Shown: positions 1-9,249, counted from the stretch's first letter. The stretch: DNA of 64,000 nt from Flavobacterium xueshanense (GCF_900112975.1 NZ_FONQ01000007.1:96147-160146); one strand, 5' to 3'. Made by a program: numbers and translations. The notes: generated from the letters alone by a model not told the origin.

Positions 1-236
1 CAAAATTTGTTTTGGAACGTATCAACGAAATTCCATTTGTAACGGTAGCTTCAGTAACCACAGGAAAATTTAATATTTTTTGTAAAATTAGAGCTAAAGA
101 TACTAAACATGCAAAAGATGTTATCTTCATGATTGATGATATTGATGGAGTGTATAGAACTGAAACGATGATCTCACTTGAGGAAAGCATAAACGACAAG
201 AAGCGCTTGATGCACACTATTTTCAAAAATATGTAA
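1..236 (+). CDS. Lrp/AsnC-family transcriptional regulator, C-terminal part (truncated by window edge)
   Basis: The reading frame is open from base 3, so the gene begins upstream of the window; a TTG at 12 is only an internal codon. About 77 residues remain. They have the pattern of the RAM/AsnC effector-binding domain: an FxxxKxRAKD-like strand-turn, then a helix, then a final strand with IDGVYRTETMISL. Members of the family are leucine-responsive-type DNA-binding regulators whose C-terminal domain oligomerises and binds small ligands, often amino acids. The DNA-binding helix-turn-helix is outside the window, so the regulated pathway cannot be judged. A terminator follows 30 bases downstream, so it appears to end its transcription unit. 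Confidence 0.75.
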   Translation, partial: KFVLERINEIPFVTVASVTTGKFNIFCKIRAKDTKHAKDVIFMIDDIDGVYRTETMISLEESINDKKRLMHTIFKNM

Positions 237-264
237 TTATCTTGAATGCGCTATATATAAATAT

Positions 265-294
265 AACCTCAAGTTTATTCTTGGGGTTTTTTTT
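265..294 (+). terminator. Rho-independent terminator after the Lrp-type gene
   Basis: AACCTCAAG (265-273) pairs with CTTGGGGTT (280-288) with one G-U pair around a six-base loop, and runs into a T tract. It separates the regulator gene from the PEP carboxylase gene. Confidence 0.75.
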
Positions 295-328
295 ATGACA
301 AATTAACTAAACCAACTACAACTAAATT

Positions 329-2914
329 ATGTACACACTCCCTAAAATTGAACGTTTCAATCAAGACGTTCTCTCTAAATACCATATTTACAATAGTGTT
401 TTTATCACATTGCCGTTTCACTCCATAGATAACACGGGAGCTTTACTTCCTTTGTTTACAGATATTTGTGATACAGGATTTAAAAAGCAAGAAACTCCGA
501 AAGAAATTGTTGATTTTTTTGCCAAAAGGTATTTACATGATCCCTCAGAAACAGAGAAAATTGATATCATGTTTCGTTTTATTCAATATATCGAACGCCA
601 AATTGTTCTGTTTGACGCCATTGAAGATGCTGCCTTCCCGGTTATTCACAATATGGAAGGAAGAGGGTCGTTGAGGGATATCAAAGAAAAATCAGATGCA
701 AAAGATAAGGAAGAAGAGTTGATTGATTTTTTGGAGGATTTCAATGTAAGGACTGTTTTGACCGCGCATCCTACACAATTCTATCCTGGTGCTGTTCTTG
801 GAATTATTAATGATTTGACAGAGGCGATTCGTAAAAATGACTTACTTAATATTAAGCAATTACTGGCTCAATTAGGTAAAACTCCTTTTATTCAAAATGA
901 AAAACCAAACCCTTTTGATGAAGCAGTAAGTTTGATTTGGTATCTCGAAAATGTATTTTACCAAACTTCCGGTGAGATGGTGCAGTACGTGCAAAAGAAT
1001 ATTTTTAACGGTAATTCCATAAAGAATCCATTGATTAAACTTGGATTTTGGCCTGGAGGTGACCGCGATGGAAATCCATTTGTGACTACTGAAATAACTC
1101 TCAAAGTAGCGGAACGCTTGCGAACTTCTATTTTGAAATGTTATTATATCGAAATTAGGAATTTAAAAAGAAAGCTAACCTTTTCAGGAGTAAATACTTT
1201 AGTGACTGAACTGGAACAAAAACTTTATAGGTCTGTATTTTATTCTACAGGAGAAATTTTCATTACTTTGGATGAATTCAAATCACAATTAAATAAAATT
1301 AAACAAATAATTATCGACCAGCATCAATCGTTATATTTGGATGAATTGGACGCACTATTAATAAAAGTAAATTTATTTGGATTTCATTTTGCTTCATTAG
1401 ATATACGGCAGAACAGTAAAATTCATGATGCTGTGTTCAAAGATATAGTGGATTTTTATTTAAAAACAAATGCCTCTGTTTTTCCGGAAAATTATTTTGA
1501 ATTAACAGAAGAAGAAAAGTTTAAGGTATTGTCAAATACAAACGGAAATCTTGATGCTGCTGTGTTTTCAAATGAAATGACTCGTTTAACAATCGAATCC
1601 ATTCAAGCGGTAAAAACAATTCAGGAAAAAAATGGTGAATTTGGTGCAAATCGATACATAATTAGTAACAATGAAAGTGCGCTCAATGTGATGGAGACCT
1701 TTGCATTATTCCGTTTAAGTAATTGGGAAAATCCTCCCGTTGATATTATTCCTCTTTTCGAATCAATTGATGATTTGCAGAATGCGCATGAAATCATGGA
1801 GAAATTATATACGAATCCCGCTTATGCAGCACATTTGATGAATAGAAACAATAAGCAAACGATAATGCTTGGTTTCTCTGACGGGACAAAAGATGGAGGG
1901 TATTTAATGGCGAATTGGAGTATTTATAAGGCGAAAGAAGAACTTACTGCAATCTCCAGAAAATATGGCGTAAAAGCAATTTTCTTTGATGGTCGTGGAG
2001 GCCCGCCCGCTCGTGGAGGTGGAAAAACACATAAATTCTATGCTTCTTTAGGTCCAAATATTGAAAACAATGAAATTCAGGTTACAGTGCAAGGACAGAC
2101 TATTAGCTCGAATTTTGGAACCTTAGATTCATGCCGTTATAACTTAGAGAATTTGTTAAGTGCCGGTGTAACGAATCAAGTTTTTAATAAAGGGGAAAAT
2201 GAATTGATTTTGGACGAAAAAAATATATTGGATCAATTGGCAGGTTTTGGTTATGAAAAGTATTTGAGTTTTAAAAATCATCCTAAATTTATTCCTTATT
2301 TGGAACAAATGAGCACGTTAAAATATTATGCTAAAACTAATATTGGCAGCCGACCGTCTAAAAGAAGTAAATCAGAACATTTGGATTTTGCTGATTTACG
2401 TGCGATTCCTTTTGTGGGTTCCTGGAGTCAGTTGAAGCAAAATGTACCTGGATTTTTTGGAGTAGGTACTGCCTTAAAGCATTTTGAAGATACAAATCAA
2501 TGGGATAAAGTTCAGAATTTATATGATAATTCTATGTTCTTTAAAACCTTGTTAGAAAACAGTATGATGTCATTGGCAAAATCATTTTTCCCATTAACAG
2601 CTTACATGAAAAAAGACCCTCAATTTGGTGTTTTTTGGCAAATTATTTACGACGAGTTTTTAGAAACAAAACGATTACTTTTGAAAATTGCAGGTCATAA
2701 AGAGCTTATGGAAAACTATCCTGATGGTAAAGCATCGATACAAATAAGAGAACGTATAGTATTGCCATTGTTGACTATACAACAATATGCATTACTTCGT
2801 ATTAATGAATTAAATAAAGAGGATAAACCAGATGAAGCTTTAATAAAAGTGTACGAAAAAATTGTTACCCGTTCCCTCTTTGGAAATACAAATGCCAGTA
2901 GAAACTCCGCTTAA
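329..2914 (+). CDS. ppc: Phosphoenolpyruvate carboxylase
   Basis: Cytosolic enzyme that carboxylates phosphoenolpyruvate with bicarbonate to oxaloacetate, replenishing the TCA cycle. The 861-residue product is close to the usual bacterial length of about 880-930. Diagnostic motifs are visible: the catalytic histidine at about residue 147 in TAHPTQ, GGDRDGNPFVT near 245, GFSDGTKDGGY near 513, and the glycine-rich loop GRGGPPARGGG starting near residue 555 with its essential arginine. The ATG at 329 follows the upstream terminator by about 35 bases. The DinB-like gene starts 10 bases after the stop, so the two are probably cotranscribed, without an obvious functional link. Confidence 0.97.
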   Translation: MYTLPKIERFNQDVLSKYHIYNSVFITLPFHSIDNTGALLPLFTDICDTGFKKQETPKEIVDFFAKRYLHDPSETEKIDIMFRFIQYIERQIVLFDAIEDAAFPVIHNMEGRGSLRDIKEKSDAKDKEEELIDFLEDFNVRTVLTAHPTQFYPGAVLGIINDLTEAIRKNDLLNIKQLLAQLGKTPFIQNEKPNPFDEAVSLIWYLENVFYQTSGEMVQYVQKNIFNGNSIKNPLIKLGFWPGGDRDGNPFVTTEITLKVAERLRTSILKCYYIEIRNLKRKLTFSGVNTLVTELEQKLYRSVFYSTGEIFITLDEFKSQLNKIKQIIIDQHQSLYLDELDALLIKVNLFGFHFASLDIRQNSKIHDAVFKDIVDFYLKTNASVFPENYFELTEEEKFKVLSNTNGNLDAAVFSNEMTRLTIESIQAVKTIQEKNGEFGANRYIISNNESALNVMETFALFRLSNWENPPVDIIPLFESIDDLQNAHEIMEKLYTNPAYAAHLMNRNNKQTIMLGFSDGTKDGGYLMANWSIYKAKEELTAISRKYGVKAIFFDGRGGPPARGGGKTHKFYASLGPNIENNEIQVTVQGQTISSNFGTLDSCRYNLENLLSAGVTNQVFNKGENELILDEKNILDQLAGFGYEKYLSFKNHPKFIPYLEQMSTLKYYAKTNIGSRPSKRSKSEHLDFADLRAIPFVGSWSQLKQNVPGFFGVGTALKHFEDTNQWDKVQNLYDNSMFFKTLLENSMMSLAKSFFPLTAYMKKDPQFGVFWQIIYDEFLETKRLLLKIAGHKELMENYPDGKASIQIRERIVLPLLTIQQYALLRINELNKEDKPDEALIKVYEKIVTRSLFGNTNASRNSA

Positions 2915-2924
2915 AAGATAAAAA

Positions 2925-3440
2925 ATGAAATCAACACAATTACCCGTAAACGAATATGCATCTTTTTATGCTCCTTATATAAACGCTTTAGGAGAAGTAA
3001 ATTTGATGGAAGAATTAGAAATTTCATTGCATGATTTTATCCGTTTTGTTCAAAATATTCCAATGGATAAGTTTGATTACAGATATGCGGAAGGGAAGTG
3101 GAATATCAAAGAGATTATTCAACATGTAATTGATACCGAGCGCATTTTTGCGTATCGCGCATTGCGTATTTCCAGAAATAACGAAACACCTTTACCAGGT
3201 TTTGACGAAAATTATTATGTGGCGAATACTGAAGCTGCCAATAGAAGTATTCAGGATTTACTGACTGAATTTTCAGCTGTGCGACATTCAAATTTGTTTC
3301 TTTTTAAAAGTTTATCTGAAGAACAATTAAGGAGGATTGGAATCGCTTCGAATGCAGCTGTTTCAGTTCGTGCGATTGGTTTTATTATGATTGGACATCA
3401 AAAACACCATCAAAAAGTTTTCGAAGAAAGATATTTGTAA
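2925..3440 (+). CDS. DinB-family putative metal-dependent protein
   Basis: The 171-residue protein has the DinB/YfiT four-helix-bundle pattern. A histidine near residue 67 lies in a helix after KWNIKEIIQH, and a C-terminal HQKHH segment supplies histidines 158 and 162; together these form the metal-binding triad of the superfamily. Members include thiol-dependent transferases (for example bacillithiol S-transferases) and many proteins of unknown activity. A bacillithiol-system YtxJ gene lies far away in this window, so the organism may use that thiol, but nothing here proves a link. The gene is packed directly behind ppc and ends two bases from the convergent glycosylase gene. Confidence 0.8.
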   Translation: MKSTQLPVNEYASFYAPYINALGEVNLMEELEISLHDFIRFVQNIPMDKFDYRYAEGKWNIKEIIQHVIDTERIFAYRALRISRNNETPLPGFDENYYVANTEAANRSIQDLLTEFSAVRHSNLFLFKSLSEEQLRRIGIASNAAVSVRAIGFIMIGHQKHHQKVFEERYL

Positions 3441-3441
3441 C

Positions 3442-3918
3442 TTATTTAATACAAGTTGACCAGATTTTCAGCTTGTTTTCGAATGACATTGTATTTGCAG
3501 GACTAGTAGAAGGCATCTCATAATATAGGAAGCCTTCTATTTTTCCAAATTTCTTCAAAAAGTATCTTTGACTTTCTTTTCCGTTAAAAATGATGGTTGT
3601 AATTCGGGGAAATTCTTTGAAAAATGTTTCAAAATCATTTTCTTTATGATTTTTAATGTGAATATCCAAACTTCCTTTTCTTTCACAATTTTCTAAAACA
3701 TCCCAAAGTCCAATGTTATTTGCTTGAAGTAATTGTTTTTTTTCTTGGAATACTTCAGCTATTGGTAAATTATCGAATAACGTGTACATTATTTTCCAGA
3801 AATGATTTCTTTTGTGCGCATAATATTCCTGTTTTTCGAGTGATGCGATGCCGGGCATTGTACCTAGAATCAAAATCTCGGTTTTGGAATTTACAAAAGG
3901 AGGAAAGGATTGTATCAT
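3442..3918 (-). CDS. DNA-deoxyinosine/uracil glycosylase-family protein
   Basis: The 158-residue product belongs to the uracil-DNA glycosylase superfamily, in the branch often named DNA-deoxyinosine (hypoxanthine) glycosylase. The N-terminal motif LILGTMPGIASL matches the GxMPGxxS catalytic loop of that branch. It is followed by a YYAHKRNHFWKIM segment typical of the substrate pocket, and a C-terminal MPSTSPAN resembles the family's minor-groove loop. It would remove a deaminated base to start base-excision repair. It lies 9 bases downstream of recQ on the same strand, forming a small DNA-repair pair. The precise base specificity cannot be told from sequence alone. Confidence 0.8.
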   Translation of the reverse strand: MIQSFPPFVNSKTEILILGTMPGIASLEKQEYYAHKRNHFWKIMYTLFDNLPIAEVFQEKKQLLQANNIGLWDVLENCERKGSLDIHIKNHKENDFETFFKEFPRITTIIFNGKESQRYFLKKFGKIEGFLYYEMPSTSPANTMSFENKLKIWSTCIK

Positions 3919-3927
3919 GTAAAATTT

Positions 3928-6039
3928 TTAAACTGCAGCGTTTTCTTTTTCTAATATCGCCAATGCTAACCGAATTTTACCGTAATCTATTTTTTCTTCA
4001 AAATAATCAAAATACGGTTTTAAAGCATTTGGTGATTCTAATTTTACTTGCGCTTCAGCAATTTGAGAAACTTCATCTTTTGAAATAAAAGAATCTAAGT
4101 CAATATCAGCTCCGTCAACATACAGTTTCGCTAAATGTGACATAATTGTACTAAGACCTAATTTTCTTTTCTGAGCAATTTCCTCGACAGACAATCCGTT
4201 TTTATAAAGTTCCAATGTTTCTTTGTAGGTTGTGGCTTCTTTCTTTTTTCTGACAACTTTATATTTTTGAAAATCAATTATCGTTTTGATAAAAGCATCG
4301 CCATATTTTTCCAGTTTTGCTTTTCCAACGCCATCAATTGCGAGTAATTCATGATCGCTCATCGGTCTTTCGGTTTCCATTTGGCGCAAAGCCGCATCAC
4401 TAAAAATTACATACGCAGGAACTGATTCCTCTTTAGAAATTTCATAACGTAATTTTCGTAAAGTTTCAAAAAGTGAATTGGCAGCAGCTTTAGTTTTTGG
4501 TTCTCTTGCCTCTTGTTTCTCAATAATAATTTTCTGAACCGTGGTTAGTTGTACTTTTTCTCCTTCAAATAAAACTTTTTTTGCTAGAGTGGTTAATCTG
4601 ATTTTGTTTTGTTTGTGAAAAGCAATTTCACAGTAGCCTAAATTGATCAATTGTATCAAATATTGATTCCAGTCATACCACGAAAGATCAGCGCCAACCC
4701 CATACGTTTTTAAGTTTTGGTATTCTTTTTCATAGATGTAAGCATTTTTGGAACCTCGCAAAAAGTCAATGATTACAGGCAGTGGTTCAGTTTCCTGTAA
4801 CCGAATAATTGCCGATAATGCTTTTTGTGCAATTACCGTTCCATCGAAAAACAGCGGTGGATTTTTGCAAATATCACAATTCCCACAGTTCTCTGTAACA
4901 AGTTCTCCAAAATAAGAAAGCAATATTTTTCTGCGACAACTCAGCGCATCGGCATATTGTTTCATACGTTCCAGTTTAGCCAGCTGTAATTCAGCGTTTA
5001 AACCTTGTGTAGCAAATTTTTGCAATTGAATTACATCGCCATAACTTTCAAATAATACCGTTTCTGATGGCAAACCATCGCGACCGGCACGACCAATTTC
5101 CTGATAATAGCCTTCAATATTTTTAGGTAAATTGTAGTGAATCACCCAACGAACATTTGATTTGTCAATTCCCATTCCAAAAGCAATGGTTGCGCAAACC
5201 ACTTTACAGTCATCATTGATAAATTCATCTTGTGTTTTCGAGCGAATTTTATTGTCTAAACCGGCGTGATATGCTTTTGCGCTAATGCCGATTTTTTGTA
5301 ATTTTTCAGCAAGTTCTTCCGTTGTTTTTCTGCTCAAGCAATATACGATTCCGGATTCATTTGGTTTTTCTTGGATGAAATCTATAATTTGTTTGATTCT
5401 GTCCAAAGCAGGGCGAACTTCTAAACTCAGATTTTTTCTATCAAAAGAAGCTACAAATAGTTTCGGATTCTTTAGATTTAATTGTTCGCTAATGTCCTTA
5501 CGTGTAGCTTTATCAGCAGTTGCAGTTAAAGCTAAAATTGGAGTAGAGGGAAAGCGGTTTTTCAGATATCCTAGATTAGTATACGCTGGTCGGAAATCAT
5601 GTCCCCAAGATGAAATGCAATGTGCTTCATCGATTGCAATAAGACTTACAGTTAAGTTATTGAAAATATTATCCAGAAAAGACAAGCTTTCCGGAGCAAT
5701 GTAAACCAATTTAATTGTGTTGGATTTTAAACTTTCAATATAAAATTGTCGTTCGTCTACGGTTTGGCTGCTGTTGATGAAACAGGCTTTAATACCATTA
5801 GCTTTTAAGCCATCGACTTGATCTTTCATCAAAGCAATAAGCGGGGAAATTACGATTGTGATTCCTGGAAATATCAGTGCTGGTAGTTGAAAGCAAATTG
5901 ATTTTCCTCCACCTGTAGGCATTATTGCTACTGTATCTTGTCCAGAGAGAATACAATTTATTATTTGTTCCTGATTAGGTCTGAATTTTTCAAAACCAAA
6001 GTTTTCTTTGAGTTTGGCGAGTAAAATTTCATGAGTCAT
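3928..6039 (-). CDS. recQ: ATP-dependent DNA helicase RecQ
   Basis: 703-residue 3'-5' helicase of recombination and fork repair. The order of domains is complete: a Walker A motif (MPTGGGKS, lysine near 46), the DEAH box at about 137-140 followed by CISSWGHDFRP, a C-terminal helicase lobe ending in IGRAGRDG, a RecQ-C zinc site (CRRKILLSYFGE followed by CGNCDIC), a winged helix, and an HRDC domain around 535-605. A C-terminal helix-turn-helix segment (GLSVEEIAQKRKLGLSTIMSHL) is an extra seen in several Bacteroidota RecQ proteins and makes it longer than the 609-residue E. coli protein. The start at 6039 gives the conserved MTHEILLAKLKENFGFEKFRPNQ opening. Confidence 0.96.
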   Translation of the reverse strand: MTHEILLAKLKENFGFEKFRPNQEQIINCILSGQDTVAIMPTGGGKSICFQLPALIFPGITIVISPLIALMKDQVDGLKANGIKACFINSSQTVDERQFYIESLKSNTIKLVYIAPESLSFLDNIFNNLTVSLIAIDEAHCISSWGHDFRPAYTNLGYLKNRFPSTPILALTATADKATRKDISEQLNLKNPKLFVASFDRKNLSLEVRPALDRIKQIIDFIQEKPNESGIVYCLSRKTTEELAEKLQKIGISAKAYHAGLDNKIRSKTQDEFINDDCKVVCATIAFGMGIDKSNVRWVIHYNLPKNIEGYYQEIGRAGRDGLPSETVLFESYGDVIQLQKFATQGLNAELQLAKLERMKQYADALSCRRKILLSYFGELVTENCGNCDICKNPPLFFDGTVIAQKALSAIIRLQETEPLPVIIDFLRGSKNAYIYEKEYQNLKTYGVGADLSWYDWNQYLIQLINLGYCEIAFHKQNKIRLTTLAKKVLFEGEKVQLTTVQKIIIEKQEAREPKTKAAANSLFETLRKLRYEISKEESVPAYVIFSDAALRQMETERPMSDHELLAIDGVGKAKLEKYGDAFIKTIIDFQKYKVVRKKKEATTYKETLELYKNGLSVEEIAQKRKLGLSTIMSHLAKLYVDGADIDLDSFISKDEVSQIAEAQVKLESPNALKPYFDYFEEKIDYGKIRLALAILEKENAAV

Positions 6040-6072
6040 TTTGGCGTATATTTAGAAGTCTAAAATTATAAA

Positions 6073-6101
6073 AAAAGGAACTCGTGAATGAGTTCCTTTT
6101 T
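6073..6101 (-). terminator. Rho-independent terminator of the acidic protein/DHS/arginine decarboxylase run
   Basis: AAAAGGAACTC (6073-6083) and GAGTTCCTTTT (6090-6100) form a perfect 11-bp stem with a six-base loop. A/T tracts on both sides allow it to work on either strand. It lies just after the leftmost gene of the minus-strand polyamine group and before recQ. Confidence 0.85.
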
Positions 6102-6126
6102 ATAAATATATTTAAAATGGGATTAA

Positions 6127-6531
6127 CTAATCCTCATCTTCGTCATCGTCTTCATCTGAGAAATCTTTTTCATCAGCATCTTCGTCATCCTCATCATCTC
6201 CTAAATCAGAATCCGGTTTGTCGATAGCGTCATCTTCATCGTCGTCATCAATATCATCGTCTAAATCCAAACCCTTGATCGGTTCAACTACTTCGTCGAT
6301 GATAATTTCATCATCTTCCTCAAAGTTTTCAATTCTATCAGCAAGTTTAGTGCTCACTTTTACTAAATAAATAGTATCGTCAGTTTGTACTTCGACTGCT
6401 TCAATCAATTCATTTTTAGCATTTCTAAAACTAATAATGTTTGAATCATCATAACCATCTGGGAATTTATCAACCAAAAGGTTCAAAATTTCATTGGTAA
6501 GTTTCGCGTAATCTACAATTACTCTTTTCAT
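6127..6531 (-). CDS. Conserved acidic protein of unknown function
   Basis: 134 residues. The first about 75 form an ordered-looking alpha/beta segment (MKRVIVDYAKLTNEILNLL and a FRNAKNELIEAVEV strand pair). The last about 45 residues are almost entirely Asp and Glu, a low-complexity polyanionic tail similar to bacterial protein delta-type tails. I do not recognise a characterised function; some flavobacterial homologues carry unproven names. It starts 8 bases after the deoxyhypusine-synthase-like gene on the same strand and ends at a strong terminator, so it is the last gene of that transcript. Confidence 0.7.
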   Translation of the reverse strand: MKRVIVDYAKLTNEILNLLVDKFPDGYDDSNIISFRNAKNELIEAVEVQTDDTIYLVKVSTKLADRIENFEEDDEIIIDEVVEPIKGLDLDDDIDDDDEDDAIDKPDSDLGDDEDDEDADEKDFSDEDDDEDED

Positions 6532-6539
6532 AAAATATT

Positions 6540-7511
6540 CTATAAATCTAATAAATAAGCGAAAATTAAAGGAGCTACAATGGTAGCATCGGACTCAATA
6601 ATGAACTTAGGTGTTTTAATGTCTAATTTACCCCACGTAATTTTTTCATTTGGCACCGCTCCAGAATACGAACCGTAACTGGTTGTTGAATCTGAAATCT
6701 GACAGAAATAACTCCAAAACGGAATGTCATGCATTTCCATATCTTGGTACAACATTGGCACCACGCATATTGGAAAATCTCCAGCAATACCGCCGCCAAT
6801 TTGGAAGAAACCTACACCATTTGTACTGTTTTTTGGATACCAATCTGATAAGAAAACCATATATTCGATACCGGATTTCATTGTAGAAGCTTTCAAATCT
6901 CCTTTAATTACATACGATGCAAATATATTTCCCATAGTACTGTCTTCCCATCCCGGTACAATAATAGGTAAATTTTTCTCAGCAGCTGCATACATCCAAC
7001 TGTCTTTTAAGTCAATTTCATAATATTCTTCAAGAACACCTGAAAGTAACATTTTGTACATAAATTCATGTGGAAAATATCTTTCGCCTTTATCATCCGC
7101 ATCTTTCCAGATTTTGTAAATATGCTTTTGCAAACGACGGAAAGCTTCATGTTCCGGAATACAAGTATCTGTTACACGGTTTAGACCTCTTTCGAGTAAA
7201 TCCCATTCGTCTTGCGGAGTCAAGTCACGATAATTTGGAACTCTTTCATAATGAGAATGAGCAACTAAATTCATGATGTCTTCTTCTAAATTTGCACCAG
7301 TACACGATATGATATGAACTTTATCCTGACGAATAATCTCAGAAAATATTTTTCCAATCTCGGCGGTACTCATAGCGCCAGCCATGCTTACCATCATTTT
7401 TGCACCATTGGCTAATTGTTCTTCATATGCCTTAGCTGCGTCAACTAAAGATGCAGAATTGAAATGCAAATAATGCTTTTCTATAAACTGACTGATTGGT
7501 CCCTTGCTCAT
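6540..7511 (-). CDS. Deoxyhypusine synthase-family protein, probable homospermidine-type synthase
   Basis: 323-residue homologue of eukaryotic deoxyhypusine synthase, an NAD-dependent enzyme that moves a 4-aminobutyl group from spermidine. Bacteria lack the eIF5A substrate, and bacterial homologues are linked to homospermidine or related polyamines; homospermidine is the known major polyamine of many flavobacteria. The NAD-site sequence SCTGANLEEDIMN is near residue 90. The active-site lysine is kept: WGK at 293-295 corresponds to the human SWGK motif. It is downstream of arginine decarboxylase on the same strand with a 93-base gap, pointing to a polyamine role. The usual agmatinase gene is not between them. 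Confidence 0.85.
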   Translation of the reverse strand: MSKGPISQFIEKHYLHFNSASLVDAAKAYEEQLANGAKMMVSMAGAMSTAEIGKIFSEIIRQDKVHIISCTGANLEEDIMNLVAHSHYERVPNYRDLTPQDEWDLLERGLNRVTDTCIPEHEAFRRLQKHIYKIWKDADDKGERYFPHEFMYKMLLSGVLEEYYEIDLKDSWMYAAAEKNLPIIVPGWEDSTMGNIFASYVIKGDLKASTMKSGIEYMVFLSDWYPKNSTNGVGFFQIGGGIAGDFPICVVPMLYQDMEMHDIPFWSYFCQISDSTTSYGSYSGAVPNEKITWGKLDIKTPKFIIESDATIVAPLIFAYLLDL

Positions 7512-7604
7512 TTTTTAAAATTTAAATGCTTAAAAATCAAAACGTTAAAATTATAATTTCAAATTTAACGAATTTTTATATTGAATAATTGAATAATTGT
7601 TAAT

Positions 7605-9005
7605 TTATTTTTTGTCGTAACCTAATATTTTCAAAACTTCTTCAGAGGTTTGTTGTTCTGAGAAAACTTCAGTGGCTAATATACCGTTTTCGTCTCTGTC
7701 TATCAATATATGTTTAGGTTGCGGAATCAAGCAATGGTGCAAACCACCATATCCACCAATAGTTTCCTGATAAGCTCCCGTATTAAAAAATCCGATATAT
7801 AAAGGTTTTTCTTTATTGTATTTTGGCAAATAAATAGCATTCATGTTTTGCTCTGAGTTGTAATAATCATCGCTGTCGCACGTCAATCCACCCAACAAAA
7901 CCCGCTCATACATATCATTCCAGCGATTTACGGCCAGCATGATAAAACGCTTGTTGATTGCCCATGTATCTGGTAAAGTAGTGATGAAAGAGGAATCAAT
8001 CATGTTCCATTTCTCTCTGTCATTTTGTTGTTTTTGATACAAAATCTGATAAATCGCTCCACCACTTTCTCCTACAGTAAAAGACCCAAATTCAGTAAAA
8101 ATATTTGGAACATCAACTTCGGCTTCATCACAAGCTATTTTGATCTGATTGATGATTTCGTCAATCATGTATTGATAATCGTATTCAAATGCCAATGAGT
8201 TTTTTATAGGAAAACCACCGCCAATATTCAATCCGTCGAGCGAAGGACATTCTTTCTTTAAAGCTACGTAAACCTTAATACATTTTACTAATTCATTCCA
8301 GTAATAGGCGTTGTCATTAATTCCTGTGTTGATAAAAAAGTGCAACATTTTAAGTTCCAGTTTCTTATTTTCCTTGATTTCTTTTTTGTAAAACGGAACA
8401 ATATTTTTGTATCCAATTCCTAGCCTTGAAGTATAAAATTCAAATTTAGGCTCTTCTTCTGCAGCAATACGAATTCCAATTTTGAATTTGTTTTTTATTT
8501 GTCCTTGAAGCAAGTCAAGTTCTTCAAAATTATCAATAATTGGAATGGCGTTTTTATGACCATTATTAATAAGTCGCGCAATATTTTCAATATATTGGTC
8601 TCTTTTAAAACCATTGCAAATCACATACGTACTTTTATTAATTTTACCGTTTGCTAAGAGGTTTTCAACAATATTAATATCAAATGCAGATGATGTTTCA
8701 ATATGAATATTGTTTTTGAACGCTTCGTTCATAATATATTCAAAATGAGAACTTTTTGTGCAATAACAATAGTAATATTTTGCCTCATATTTATTTTTTT
8801 CCATCGACTTACGAAACCAGCTTTTGGCTTTGTTGATGTTGTTGGAAATTTGAGGTAAATACGTAAATTTTAATGGCGTACCATATTGCTCTACCAGTTT
8901 CATCAAATCGATATTATGAAACTGAAGATTATCTTTGTTTAATGTAAATTCTTCTTGGGGAAAATAGTAGGTTTGATTGATTAAATCAGAATATTTTGTA
9001 TTCAT
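7605..9005 (-). CDS. speA: Arginine decarboxylase (fold III, SpeA-related)
   Basis: 466-residue PLP enzyme of the alanine-racemase-like decarboxylase fold, the compact Bacteroidota version of biosynthetic arginine decarboxylase, converting arginine to agmatine and CO2. The N-terminal barrel carries the PLP-lysine region YYYCYCTKSSHFEYI. Later motifs are LGIGYKNIVPF, a GLNIGGGFP phosphate loop near residue 260, FTEFGSFTV near 310 and a C-terminal GAYQETIGGYGG. It is about 190 residues shorter than E. coli SpeA because it lacks the inserted helical bundles. It is the first large gene of the polyamine group; a TAnnTTTG promoter lies about 235 bases upstream. Confidence 0.88.
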   Translation of the reverse strand: MNTKYSDLINQTYYFPQEEFTLNKDNLQFHNIDLMKLVEQYGTPLKFTYLPQISNNINKAKSWFRKSMEKNKYEAKYYYCYCTKSSHFEYIMNEAFKNNIHIETSSAFDINIVENLLANGKINKSTYVICNGFKRDQYIENIARLINNGHKNAIPIIDNFEELDLLQGQIKNKFKIGIRIAAEEEPKFEFYTSRLGIGYKNIVPFYKKEIKENKKLELKMLHFFINTGINDNAYYWNELVKCIKVYVALKKECPSLDGLNIGGGFPIKNSLAFEYDYQYMIDEIINQIKIACDEAEVDVPNIFTEFGSFTVGESGGAIYQILYQKQQNDREKWNMIDSSFITTLPDTWAINKRFIMLAVNRWNDMYERVLLGGLTCDSDDYYNSEQNMNAIYLPKYNKEKPLYIGFFNTGAYQETIGGYGGLHHCLIPQPKHILIDRDENGILATEVFSEQQTSEEVLKILGYDKK

Positions 9006-9056
9006 TAGATGTCGTGATTATAGATTAGAATATTGTAAAATAAAGTAACCTATAAT

Positions 9057-9236
9057 TCAAACCCGGATATTTGCATATACGATTTGAAGCTTCTCGTGAT
9101 CTGCTTTTAAGTATTGGAAAACATCAAAACTAAAGTTTCCTTTAATAGAATAAAACCGCTTCAATATTCTTAAAAAAGACATATTGTTTCGGATTTTACT
9201 GGAACTATAATTTGGCTTGTTTTGACTTTTTTTCAT
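9057..9236 (-). CDS. Possible small basic protein, 59 residues, ahead of arginine decarboxylase
   Basis: An ATG at 9236 opens a 59-codon frame ending with TGA at 9057-9059. The product starts MKKSQNKPNYSSSKIRNNMS and is rich in Lys, Arg, Ser and Asn, with no membrane segment or known motif. The Bacteroidota -7 element TACATTTG sits only about 5 bases before the ATG, so a transcript from it would be nearly leaderless for this frame and would continue into arginine decarboxylase 52 bases after the stop. It may be a real small protein, a translated leader, or chance coding within a 5' untranslated region. I recognise no homologue. Confidence 0.4.
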   Translation of the reverse strand: MKKSQNKPNYSSSKIRNNMSFLRILKRFYSIKGNFSFDVFQYLKADHEKLQIVYANIRV

Positions 9237-9241
9237 CGGTG

Positions 9242-9249
9242 CAAATGTA
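9242..9249 (-). promoter_or_regulatory. Bacteroidota-type -7 promoter element for the polyamine group
   Basis: On the minus strand the bases read TACATTTGC, an exact match to TAnnTTTG. TTG-containing sequence lies 17-22 bases upstream as a possible -33 element. It would start transcription about at the ATG of the 59-codon frame, leaving about 230 bases before arginine decarboxylase. Confidence 0.6.
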
